64,000 nucleotides of DNA from Nocardioides perillae (lineage in GTDB: Bacteria > Actinomycetota > Actinomycetes > Propionibacteriales > Nocardioidaceae): NCBI RefSeq assembly GCF_013409425.1, contig NZ_JACCAC010000001.1, forward strand, positions 2,232,001 to 2,296,000, in the 5' to 3' direction. Every line of letters starts with the position of its first letter. Positions within the stretch are counted from its first letter, which is position 1. This document shows, one piece after another, positions 16,193 to 23,832 of this stretch. Made by a program: the position numbers and the translations under genes. Under the pieces are notes generated by a model. It was not told where the DNA came from and did no database searches. It saw nothing but the letters and a program-made list of their open reading frames with translations.

Positions 16193-17335
16193 TCAGGTCC
16201 AGTAGAGCAGCGGCGCGCCCGGGAGCCGCTCGGCCACGGCGTCGGTGAACCACGCCTTCATCTCGGCCATCGTCTCGCGGGGGTAGACGTGCTTGACGCC
16301 CCCGAACTTGGTCCGCTTCTCGGCGCGCTGCGACTCGTCCATCTCGAGCCGGGTGCGCGGGTACCACCCCGTCAGCACCTCCTTGCTCGCCGGCGTGAAG
16401 CGGTGGGTGATGAGCTCGACGGTGAGGTCGAGCCCGGGCACGTCGGCGGTGGCGGCCGCCGCGGCGTCCAGCAGACCGGCGTACGACGTCTGCCAGCCGT
16501 CGACGGGCATGACCGGGGCGACCGTCAGCCCGACGGGGTAGCCCGCGAGCGCCATCCGCCGCAGCGCCGCGAGCCGGGCCGCGACCGGGGCCGTGCCCCC
16601 CTCGAAGCGGTCGGCGACCTCGTCCACGTTGACCGAGGCGCGCATGCGGGTGCGGCCGCCGTGGGGGAGGTCGAGCAGCTCGTCAACGCCGGCGTACTTG
16701 GTGGTGAAGCGCAGGGAGGCGTCGCCGTGCTCACCGCGACCGACGCGCGCGATCGCCGCGCCGAGCGAGCCGGTGAGGTGCTCGAGGCCGAGCGGGTCGG
16801 TGTAGCAGGACAGCTCGAAGGTGGTGCCCTCGTGGCCCCGCGCGTCGGTGCCGCTGGTGACGCCGCCCCGGCCCACGTGGGTGTCGATGCCGGCGAGCAC
16901 GTCCTCGAGGTTGGCGTGCACGCGGGTGATGGGCGGTCCCGAGAGGGAGCCGGCGAGGTAGCAGTACTGGCAGTGCGCGGGGCAGCCGCGCGCCAGGTCG
17001 AGACGCCAGTCGGCGCTGGGCGGGATCGGCTGCGGCTTGAGCACGCTCGGCGGCGCGACCACCAGCGCCATGGTCGCCTTGGCACGGGCGTAGACCTCGC
17101 GCTCGGAGCCCTCGGACAGCCCGGTGATGCGGTCGGAGGTGAGCATCCGGACGTCGGTGACGCCCGCGGCCTCGCAGCGGCGCAGCACCTCGGCGGTGTG
17201 CGGGCGCTCGGCCGCCGAGCGGGTCACGAGCACGTGGCGGGGCACCCACGGGCGCGGTGTGCGTCGCGCGGGTGCGGGCCGCGCGGCGAGGTCCTGGTCG
17301 GAGGTGGTGGGCGCGGGGGAGAGGGTCTGCGTCAT
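16193..17335 (-). CDS. Radical SAM protein, SPL-like
   Basis: 380 aa from ATG 17335 (a GTG five codons upstream is possible). The cluster motif is RGCPAHCQYCYLAGSLSGPP (C-x3-C-x2-C, about residue 117). Downstream blocks VHANLEDVLAGIDTHV, FELSCYTDPLGLEHLTGSLG and RTRMRASVNVDEVADRFEGG parallel those of the adjacent SPL-family protein, indicating ancient paralogy. It presumably reduces SAM to a 5'-deoxyadenosyl radical. The two proteins may work together on the same lesion or cofactor. The start lies in a ~100-nt region shared with the divergent small membrane protein gene. Confidence 0.8.
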   Translation of the reverse strand: MTQTLSPAPTTSDQDLAARPAPARRTPRPWVPRHVLVTRSAAERPHTAEVLRRCEAAGVTDVRMLTSDRITGLSEGSEREVYARAKATMALVVAPPSVLKPQPIPPSADWRLDLARGCPAHCQYCYLAGSLSGPPITRVHANLEDVLAGIDTHVGRGGVTSGTDARGHEGTTFELSCYTDPLGLEHLTGSLGAAIARVGRGEHGDASLRFTTKYAGVDELLDLPHGGRTRMRASVNVDEVADRFEGGTAPVAARLAALRRMALAGYPVGLTVAPVMPVDGWQTSYAGLLDAAAAATADVPGLDLTVELITHRFTPASKEVLTGWYPRTRLEMDESQRAEKRTKFGGVKHVYPRETMAEMKAWFTDAVAERLPGAPLLYWT

Positions 17336-17439
17336 CACCCTGCACAACACGGGCCGGCGGCCTCGACATCCCCCGACGTGGCCACCCGCAGGGGTGGCAA
17401 CGGCAGCATCCTCTCGAGCGAGGCGGGTACGGACCCGAG

Positions 17440-17787
17440 GTGAGCCACCGACACCACGACCGTGCCCTCCTCGCCGCCGCCCGCACCACGGTGGCGGCGC
17501 TCGTCGCCGCCCTGGCCGTGCTCCTGCCCGCAGCAGCGGTGTCGCCCGCCTCGGCCACCACTGCCGCCTCCGCTGCCGCCCCGGCGGCCGCCCCCGCCGC
17601 GGTCGGCACCGAGGACCTGCAGGACGACGACGAGCCGGTGGGCGTCGACGAGTCCGAGTCGGAGCCCTCCGACGGCAACGACGACAGCACGACCCTCGTG
17701 GTCATCGCGATCGTCGTCGCCGTCCTCGTCGCGCTGCTCGTCGGCGGCGCGCTGCTGCGCCGCAAGCAGGACCGCGGCCGCCGCTGA
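17440..17787 (+). CDS. Small secreted / single-pass membrane protein
   Basis: 115 aa from GTG 17440. An N-terminal signal-like segment (LVAALAVLLPAAAVSPASA) is followed by Ala/Pro-rich and strongly acidic stretches (EDLQDDDEPVGVDESESEP). A C-terminal membrane helix (TLVVIAIVVAVLVALLVGGALL) ends in a basic stop-transfer tail (RRKQDRGRR). The layout predicts an extracytoplasmic acidic loop anchored at the C-terminus. No family recognised. The compositional pattern of signal peptide, acidic linker, helix and basic tail supports it being a real gene. Confidence 0.68.
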   Translation: MSHRHHDRALLAAARTTVAALVAALAVLLPAAAVSPASATTAASAAAPAAAPAAVGTEDLQDDDEPVGVDESESEPSDGNDDSTTLVVIAIVVAVLVALLVGGALLRRKQDRGRR

Positions 17788-17832
17788 GCGGCCCCCTCGG
17801 CCGGCGCCGACGTCGTCGAGGCGGCGCTCGAC

Positions 17833-18615
17833 CTACAGACCCGGCAACGCGTGCAGCAACGAGCGCACGTGCTCGTAGGTCGCCTCGTCGGCCGCTGCCA
17901 CCAGCCCGGTCGGGGCGTCGTCCTGCGGCCGGTAGGGCCGGCCGTCGAAGGTGCCGACGACCCCGCCGGCCTCGCGCAGCAGCAGCGAGCCCGGCGCGTG
18001 GTCCCACGGCTTGGCCCGGCGGTAGAGCGCGTAGTCGGCCTCGCCCTCGGTGAGCCGGGGGTAGTCGACGCCGCAGCACACCCAGGTCAGGTCGAGCGCC
18101 CGCAGCGTGCCGAGCGCCTGCCCGATCCAGGTGCGCCGTGAGGTGACTCCGCGCAGCTCGTCGGCAGCCGGCGGCCGCACGAGCCGCTCCCCGTCGCGGA
18201 AGGCCCCCGCCCCGCGCTCGGCGACGTAGGCGACCTCGTGCTGCGGCTGCCAGATCCAGCTGCGCACGACCTCGCCGCCGCGCACCTCCGCGGCCATCAC
18301 CGCGTGGTCGGGTGAGCCGTGCACGAAGTTGCGGGTGCCGTCGACGGGGTCGACCGTGAACGCGTGGTCCGCGGCGCGGAACCGCTCGACCAGCGTCGGG
18401 TCGCCCGCCTCGGCCTCCTCGCCGAGGACCAGCGCACCGGGGTACGCCGCGCGCAGCCGGGCGGTGATCAGCACCTCGGCCTCGCGGTCGGCGACCGTGA
18501 CGAGGTCACCGGGGTTCTTCTCCGCCACGTCGTCGGAGGACAGGCTGCGGAAGCGCGGCACGACCACCTCGTCGGCGACCTCGCGCAGCAGGGTCAGCAC
18601 CTCGTCGGTCTCCAC
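17833..18615 (-). CDS. Inositol monophosphatase family protein (possible histidinol-phosphatase HisN)
   Basis: 260 aa. The Mg-dependent phosphatase signatures are intact: GEEAEAG (metal Glu), DPVDGTRNFVHGSPDHAV (the DPxDGT core, about residues 90-107) and KPWDHAPGSLLLREAGG near the C-terminus. Members dephosphorylate inositol-1-phosphate, histidinol phosphate or sugar phosphates; actinobacterial HisN belongs here, but no his genes are adjacent. Monocistronic, with a clean ATG start. Confidence 0.88.
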   Translation of the reverse strand: METDEVLTLLREVADEVVVPRFRSLSSDDVAEKNPGDLVTVADREAEVLITARLRAAYPGALVLGEEAEAGDPTLVERFRAADHAFTVDPVDGTRNFVHGSPDHAVMAAEVRGGEVVRSWIWQPQHEVAYVAERGAGAFRDGERLVRPPAADELRGVTSRRTWIGQALGTLRALDLTWVCCGVDYPRLTEGEADYALYRRAKPWDHAPGSLLLREAGGVVGTFDGRPYRPQDDAPTGLVAAADEATYEHVRSLLHALPGL

Positions 18616-18706
18616 CTCCGCAACCTAACGCGCGCCCCCGACGACCCGACGGTCCGGCGGCCCGGCGGCCCGGCGGCCCGCGGTCCGACCTGCACCATCA
18701 GAGTCC

Positions 18707-18750
18707 TCTCACCGACGGTTCATCCGGGGCTCACGCGGCGTCCCTAGCCT
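18707..18750 (+). promoter_or_regulatory. PHO box (PhoP operator) and -10 element of the PLD-like gene
   Basis: Three contiguous 11-bp units, TCTCACCGACG (18707), GTTCATCCGGG (18718) and GCTCACGCGGC (18729), fit the Streptomyces PhoP direct-repeat consensus G(G/T)TCAYYYR(G/C)G at about 8, 11 and 8 of 11 positions. TAGCCT at 18745-18750 is placed as a -10 right after the box, the usual layout of activated Pho promoters. The downstream gene encodes a secreted phosphodiesterase-like protein, which fits phosphate-starvation control. The repeat count and match were done by eye. Confidence 0.68.
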
Positions 18751-18820
18751 CCGCCGTGCCGCTGCCCCCGCTGCGGCCTCCACCGCGCCTGCCGCGCCCT
18801 ACACCGGAGGTCCCCGCCCC

Positions 18821-19972
18821 GTGCCGCCCCGCCTCGTGCTGCGCCTGCCCGCCCTCGTCCCCGCCCTCGTCCCCGCCCTCGCGCTCGTCCTCGCCGTCGG
18901 GCTGGGCCTCACCACCGCGCCGACGAGCGCCGCCTCCGCCACGCAGCCAGGGGGCACGCCGACCGGCGCCGGGCGCGCGCAGGTGGTCTTCGGCGAGCCG
19001 GGTGTGCCGCGCATCCGGCGCACGCTGACCGCGCTGCTGCGCGCCGCGCCGGCCGGTGCGACCGTGCGCGGGGTGACGTGGAGCTTCGCGAGCCGGCCCC
19101 TGGCCGACGAGCTGGTCCGCGCGGACCGCCGCGGGGTGACGGTGCGGGTCCTGGCGGGCGCCGTGGCGTGCCGGGAGCCGGCCTTCCGCAGCCTGCGCTC
19201 GCGGCTGCGCGCGCCCTCCGCCGCGCGGTGCGTGCGCGACTCCGCGCGCGGCCGCGCCCGCTTCGCCGGTCGCCCCGCCCACCTCCACCAGAAGTCGTGG
19301 ACCGCCACCCGCTCCGGCGGCGACCGGTGGGTGTCGGTCGTGACCTCGGCGAACGCCACCGCGGTCGCCGACCGCGCGCAGTGGAACGACGCGGTCGTGG
19401 TGCGCGGCGGCCGGGCCCTGCACGACCGGCTCGCCGGGCTCTTCCGCTCGCAGTGGCGCAACCGGCCCGTCGACCGCCCCTTCCGCCGCTGGTCGGTCGG
19501 GCCCGGCAGCACCCTCGAGGCCGGCCCGTGGCACTCGCCACGCATGACCGACCCGGTGCTGCGCCGCCTCGCCGAGGTGCCGGCACGCGGGGCTCGCATC
19601 ACCGTCGCCCACTCCAACTGGCAGGACGCCCGCGGCGAGCGCATCGCCCGGGCGCTCGCCGCGAAGCAGCGCGGGGGTGCCCAGGTGCGCGTGCTGACGA
19701 GCCGGCCGCACTCCGGACGGGTGCGCGACCTGCTCGCGGCCGCGGGCATCCCGCAGCGCAGCGTGTGGGTCGGACCACGGCGCTACAGCCACCTCAAGGT
19801 GGTCACGGCGGCCTGGCCGACGGCCGGTGGCGCGCTCGCCACCCGGGTGTGGACGGGCTCGGAGAACCTGTGGTCACCCTCGCGCGGTCACGACGAGCTG
19901 GTCCTCGGGCTGTCGTCGCCGGCCGTCCACGCGGCGTACGACGCGTTCCTCGACCGCCTGTGGCGACGCTGA
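18821..19972 (+). CDS. Secreted phospholipase D-like protein
   Basis: 383 aa from GTG 18821 with CCGGAGG 10 nt upstream. A hydrophobic signal peptide (LPALVPALVPALALVLAVGLGL) is followed by two PLD-like halves. Half one has HLHQKSWTAT with VVTSANAT. Half two has YSHLKVVTAAW with WTGSENLW. Both are spaced like HxK...GSxN motifs, so both active-site halves look present. Extracellular cleavage of phospholipids or other phosphodiesters is likely. A PHO box precedes it, suggesting induction under phosphate limitation to scavenge phosphate. Confidence 0.8.
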   Translation: MPPRLVLRLPALVPALVPALALVLAVGLGLTTAPTSAASATQPGGTPTGAGRAQVVFGEPGVPRIRRTLTALLRAAPAGATVRGVTWSFASRPLADELVRADRRGVTVRVLAGAVACREPAFRSLRSRLRAPSAARCVRDSARGRARFAGRPAHLHQKSWTATRSGGDRWVSVVTSANATAVADRAQWNDAVVVRGGRALHDRLAGLFRSQWRNRPVDRPFRRWSVGPGSTLEAGPWHSPRMTDPVLRRLAEVPARGARITVAHSNWQDARGERIARALAAKQRGGAQVRVLTSRPHSGRVRDLLAAAGIPQRSVWVGPRRYSHLKVVTAAWPTAGGALATRVWTGSENLWSPSRGHDELVLGLSSPAVHAAYDAFLDRLWRR

Positions 19973-19991
19973 GGCCGCACCCGGGTCCGGG

Positions 19992-20759
19992 TCAGTCGCG
20001 GGCGGTGAGCACGAGCGGGCCGTCCTCGGTGATCGCGACGGTGTGCTCCATGTGGGCGCCGCGCGAGCCGTCGGCCGAGCGCAACGTCCAGCCGTCGTCG
20101 TCGGTGTAGATCTCGTCGGTGGTGTGCAGGAACCACGGCTCGATCGCGATGACCAGGCCGGGCTTGAGCGGGAAGCCCCGGCCGGGCTGGCCGTCGTTGG
20201 GCACGTGGGGCTCGCCGTGCATCGTGCGGCCGACGCCGTGCCCGCCGAACTGGGTGTTCACGCTGAGCCCCGCCTCCCGCGCCACCGACGCGATCGCGTG
20301 GCCGATGTCGCCGACCCGGTTGCCCGGGCGCGCGACCTCGATCGCGGCCGCGAGCGCGGCGTCGGTGGTCTCGATGAGGCGCAGGTCCTCCTCGCGGGGC
20401 GTCCCGACGACCAGCGAGAGCGCGGAGTCGGCGACCCACCCGTCGACCGCGACGGCGAAGTCGAGGCTCAGCAGGTCGCCGTCGGCGAGCGCGTAGTCGT
20501 GGGGGAGGCCGTGGAGGACCGCGTCGTTGACGGAGGTGCAGATGACCTTGCCGAAGGGCGAGGCCCCGAAGCTGGGGTGGTAGTCGACGTAGCAGGACTC
20601 CGCGCCGCGCTCGCGGATCATCCGGTGCGCGATCTCGTCGACCTCGAGCAGGTTGGTGCCCACCTGCACCTGCTCGGCGAGCGCCGTCAGCACCTCGGCG
20701 ACGAAGCGCCCGGCGGGTCGCATCTGCTCGATCTGGGCGGGCGTGCGGAGCTCGATCAT
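19992..20759 (-). CDS. map: Type I methionine aminopeptidase
   Basis: 255 aa from ATG 20759. It removes the initiator Met from nascent proteins. The pita-bread metallopeptidase residues are visible: SFGASPFGKVICTSVNDAVLHG, LLSLDFAVAVDGW and DSAL (metal Asp pair), GGHGVGRTMHGEPHV (His), AIEPWF (Glu) and MEHTVAI (Glu). It lacks the N-terminal SH3-binding zinc extension found in some actinobacterial MetAP1c forms. Many actinobacteria have several map genes; this one is not in the secY-adk operon, so it is probably an additional copy. Confidence 0.92.
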   Translation of the reverse strand: MIELRTPAQIEQMRPAGRFVAEVLTALAEQVQVGTNLLEVDEIAHRMIRERGAESCYVDYHPSFGASPFGKVICTSVNDAVLHGLPHDYALADGDLLSLDFAVAVDGWVADSALSLVVGTPREEDLRLIETTDAALAAAIEVARPGNRVGDIGHAIASVAREAGLSVNTQFGGHGVGRTMHGEPHVPNDGQPGRGFPLKPGLVIAIEPWFLHTTDEIYTDDDGWTLRSADGSRGAHMEHTVAITEDGPLVLTARD

Positions 20760-20807
20760 GGTCGCGAGCCTAGGCCAGGGCGCGCACCCGACCTCTACGC
20801 TGGGGGC

Positions 20808-21077
20808 GTGAGCACCGCGACACCGGCGAGCCCTGCGACCGACCCGGTCGGCGCGCTCTTCGCCAGCCGCTCGGTCACCGCCCACCTCGTGCGCGGGGTG
20901 CTCGGGCTGGTGCTCGCGGTCGCCTCCCTCGCCGCGGCGCCGCAGCAGCCCGCCGCGCTGCTCGGCCTCGTCGGCACCGTCGTGCTGTGGCGCGGCTGCC
21001 CCACCTGCTGGTGCCTCGGGCTCGCGGCCACCCTCGCCGGGCGCGATCGCCGCTGCGCCGACGGCTGCCCCACCTGA
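20808..21077 (+). CDS. Small membrane protein with Cys-rich C-terminus
   Basis: 89 aa from GTG 20808. Two membrane segments (VRGVLGLVLAVASLAAA and LLGLVGTVVLWRG) precede a Cys-rich tail with CPTCWC and CADGCPT. The layout resembles DUF2892/YgaP-type small membrane proteins, but the clustered cysteines suggest metal binding or thiol chemistry. It is divergent from map with about 50 nt between them. Function unknown. Confidence 0.62.
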   Translation: MSTATPASPATDPVGALFASRSVTAHLVRGVLGLVLAVASLAAAPQQPAALLGLVGTVVLWRGCPTCWCLGLAATLAGRDRRCADGCPT

Positions 21078-21187
21078 GCCACCCCACCCGGTCCACCCAC
21101 CCCCAGAGGGGCCCCTCCGCCCCACCTTTCCGCAGGGTTGCCTCAAGACCCTGGCCGCGCGTGCAGCCGCGGGTGCACCCTCGGACC

Positions 21188-21595
21188 ATGACCGAGGCCC
21201 TGGTGACCCACGACGCACCCGAGGTGCACGTGCCCGCGCTCATCGCGTGCACGGTGGATCCCAGCGCCCTGGTCCGCGAGCACGGCACCGCCTACGCCCG
21301 CGACCTCGTCGCCAACGTCGCCGGGTCGCTCGAGGCCCGCGTCGCCGTCGTGCGCCGGGCGCTCGGCGCCGGCGACCGCCGCCTCGCCGCCTTCTCGGCC
21401 CGCTCCCTGAAGTCGGTCGCCGAGGTGGTCGGCGCGCCGCGCCTCGCCCAGGTCGCCGCCCACGTCGAGCACACCGGCCTGCTGGTCGACCTGCACGTCC
21501 TCGAGGCAGTGGCGGCCGGCGCGCGCGAGGCGATGGACGCCTGGCTCGCGGAGACCGCCGAGGTCCTGCGGCCCTACCAGCCGTCGTACTGCTGA
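21188..21595 (+). CDS. Degenerate Hpt-like four-helix protein
   Basis: 135 aa from ATG 21188. Residues ~25-120 are nearly all helical, and FSARSLKSVAEVVGAPRLAQVAAHVEHTG mirrors the helix of histidine phosphotransfer (Hpt) domains around AHxLKGSxxxLGA. The phospho-accepting His position is not His here. It could be a docking or pseudo-Hpt protein in a two-component or chemotaxis route. A CCTCAAGA element about 45 nt upstream resembles the -35 of flagellar sigma promoters. Family assignment is an inference. Confidence 0.58.
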   Translation: MTEALVTHDAPEVHVPALIACTVDPSALVREHGTAYARDLVANVAGSLEARVAVVRRALGAGDRRLAAFSARSLKSVAEVVGAPRLAQVAAHVEHTGLLVDLHVLEAVAAGAREAMDAWLAETAEVLRPYQPSYC

Positions 21596-21652
21596 CGCCC
21601 GCGGCCACCCGCCGCAACCCGCACCGCGACCTCCGTCCGCTGCCCGGCCGGC

Positions 21653-22858
21653 TCAGCCGATCGGCGGGCTGAACGGCGTCGTCCACGCCACTGCCAGCGC
21701 GCGGTCGAGCAGGAAGGGCGAGGCCTGGCGCCTCAGCCACGGCCGGCCCGACCACAGGTAGGCGTCGACGTGCCGCGCCGCCAGCCGTGCCACGTCGGCC
21801 GGCAGCCCCCACCGCGGCGACGCGACGTCGGTGGTCGGGGGGATGCCGAGGGTGACGCAGTGCGTCTGGCGCCGGGTGCGGCAGGTCGGCGCGCTGTCGA
21901 AGCGGCCCGCCACGTGGTCGCGGTGCCACTCCCAGGTGAAGCCGCGGCCGTTCTGCGCGGTGTCGACCGTGAAGTGCTTGCCCCGGATCCCGCGCGTGGC
22001 CAGCGCCCGCACGACCGCGGCACCGAAGCGCACCTGCCGCGCGGTCGGCTCGTAGTGCGTGGTGTTCAGGTGGAAGCCGCGGGCGACCTCGATGCCCGCC
22101 GGCAGCAGCAGCCGCAGCGCCTCCCCCGGCCGCAGGTGGTTCCACCCGGCCGAGCCCACCTCGACGTAGACGTCGGTGCGCGGCAGCGCCTCGAGCGCCC
22201 GTACGGTGTAGCCGACCATCCGCGACGGCAGCAGCGAGCGCCCCGGGGCGCAGGCGGCGAAGGGCCCGTCGGGCTGCACGACGACGGCCGCGCGGGTGTC
22301 GCCGAGCGCCGCGGCGAAGGCGTCGACCCACCGCTCGTACGACGCCTGCTCGGCGCGGGTGGGCAGCCGACGGCACGCCTCGTGCTCCCACGGGACCATC
22401 CGGAAGGTCGTCAGCTGCACCAGCACGTCCGGGTCGCCGCCCGTGGCGTTCGCGACGTACTCCCGCACCTTGTCGCCGATCTCGTCGTCGGCGATCCACG
22501 CGCCGAACCACTTCGCCTTGGGCTGCAGCGCGATGCGGCCGAGGAGCGTGCGGGTGGTGCCGGTCGCTGCGGCGTAGGGCGCCCACGCCATCTCCGCGCC
22601 GCCCGCGTAGGTGCCCCACCGGTGGCCCGCGAGGGGGTTGGTCGGGTTCGTCGCCGACGCCGGCGGCTGCTGGGCCGGCGGCACGAGCGCGGTGCGCGCC
22701 GCGACGGGTCGCACGGCGGCGTCGGCGCCGCCGGCCGTCGTGGGGGCCGCGGACCCGAGCGTCGCCACGCACAGCGACGCGGCCGCCACCGCGCCGAGCC
22801 GTGCGGGGCGGGAGAGGCGGAGGGAGCGGGCCGGACGGCGGGGCAGCAGGTGCAGCAC
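21653..22858 (-). CDS. Secreted glycoside hydrolase family 6 protein
   Basis: 401 aa if the GTG at 22858 is used, which places a twin-arginine-free signal peptide (LGAVAAASLCVATLGSAA) near the N-terminus; the frame is open to 22972. GH6 (endoglucanase/cellobiohydrolase) blocks are recognisable: VVVQPDGPFAAC (family VxEPD, catalytic Asp), YVEVGSAGWNHL, GFHLNTTHYEPT (family GFxxNVSNY), KHFTVDTAQNGRG (family HFVIDTSRNG). The usual Glu before Pro-Asp is Gln here. It probably cleaves beta-1,4-glucans outside the cell, but substrate shifts are possible. Confidence 0.8.
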   Translation of the reverse strand: MLHLLPRRPARSLRLSRPARLGAVAAASLCVATLGSAAPTTAGGADAAVRPVAARTALVPPAQQPPASATNPTNPLAGHRWGTYAGGAEMAWAPYAAATGTTRTLLGRIALQPKAKWFGAWIADDEIGDKVREYVANATGGDPDVLVQLTTFRMVPWEHEACRRLPTRAEQASYERWVDAFAAALGDTRAAVVVQPDGPFAACAPGRSLLPSRMVGYTVRALEALPRTDVYVEVGSAGWNHLRPGEALRLLLPAGIEVARGFHLNTTHYEPTARQVRFGAAVVRALATRGIRGKHFTVDTAQNGRGFTWEWHRDHVAGRFDSAPTCRTRRQTHCVTLGIPPTTDVASPRWGLPADVARLAARHVDAYLWSGRPWLRRQASPFLLDRALAVAWTTPFSPPIG

Positions 22859-23016
22859 CGCAGCACGGTAGGCAGCGTCGCCGGCCCCGCGCGGCGGAAC
22901 GCCCGACCACCACCCGGACGGGCGGAGGCCGACGCCGGGGCGGACGGCTGCGCGTGCGAGCATCGACGGCACGAGGAAGCGCCCGACGGGCGGGCCCCGA
23001 GAGACCAGGTGGTGGC

Positions 23017-23805
23017 GTGGAGCAGTCCTACGAGCTGACGGTGCGCGAGGTCGTGCCCGAGACCGCCGAGGCGTCCTCGGTGGTGCTGGAGGTCCCCGAC
23101 GACCTCGCGGACGTCTTCGCCTACCGCCCCGGCCAGTTCCTCACGATCGCGGTGCCGAGCGAGCGCGACGGGGTGGCGGCGCGCTGCTACTCGCTCTCCA
23201 GCAGCCCGGCCGACGGCGGCCCGCTGGTCATCACGATCAAGCGCACGGCCGAGGGCTACGCCTCGAACTGGCTGCTCGACCACCTCCGGGCCGGCGACAC
23301 CCTGCGGGTGCTCCCGCCCGGCGGGATCTTCGTGCCGCGCGACCTCGACGCCGACCTGCTGCTCTTCGCGGGCGGCTCCGGCATCACCCCGGTGCTCTCG
23401 ATCGCCCGGACGGCGCTGGCGCAGGGCAGCGGGCGGGTCGTCCTCCTCTACGCCAACCGCGACGAGTCGTCGGTGATCTTCGCCGACGCCCTCGACGAGC
23501 TGGCGCGCGCCCACCCCGACCGCTTCCGGGTGCTCCACTGGCTCGAGTCGCTGCAGGGCGTGCCCGACGCCGGCCAGCTGCGGGCGCTGGCGGCCGACCA
23601 CGCGTCGTACGACGCCTTCGCCTGCGGCCCGGCTCCGTTCACGAAGGTGGTGATGACCGTGCTGAAGGAGGCGGGCTTCCCGCGCGAGCGCCGCCACCAG
23701 GAGAAGTTCGTCAGCCTCGGCGGCAACCCCTTCGGTGACCTGAGCCCCGCCGACACCGGGGCCGCCGCGGCCCTCGGCCAGGGCCAGGGCGCCGCGTCGG
23801 CCTGA
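23017..23805 (+). CDS. Ferredoxin reductase, KshB/PaaE-like but lacking the C-terminal 2Fe-2S domain
   Basis: 262 aa from GTG 23017. The FAD domain has RCYSLSSSP (family RxYSLS) and the NAD domain has FAGGSGITPVLSIARTAL and AFACGPAPFTKVV. The sequence follows 3-ketosteroid 9-alpha-hydroxylase reductases (KshB) and phenylacetyl-CoA epoxidase reductases as far as KFVSLGGNPF. It then ends in a short Ala/Gly tail where relatives carry about 90 more residues with a C-x4-C-x2-C plant-type ferredoxin domain. Electrons must therefore pass to a separate carrier, or the gene has lost function. It converges with the carboxylase gene. Confidence 0.8.
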   Translation: MEQSYELTVREVVPETAEASSVVLEVPDDLADVFAYRPGQFLTIAVPSERDGVAARCYSLSSSPADGGPLVITIKRTAEGYASNWLLDHLRAGDTLRVLPPGGIFVPRDLDADLLLFAGGSGITPVLSIARTALAQGSGRVVLLYANRDESSVIFADALDELARAHPDRFRVLHWLESLQGVPDAGQLRALAADHASYDAFACGPAPFTKVVMTVLKEAGFPRERRHQEKFVSLGGNPFGDLSPADTGAAAALGQGQGAASA

Positions 23806-23832
23806 GACGGCCCACGCGCCCCGAGCGGCGGG

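Noticed and set aside
21142..21170. Full sigma-28 promoter upstream of the Hpt-like gene
   Set aside because: CTCAAG is present, but the best GCCG match is 18 nt or more away and lacks the GAT core; kept only as a weak remark.
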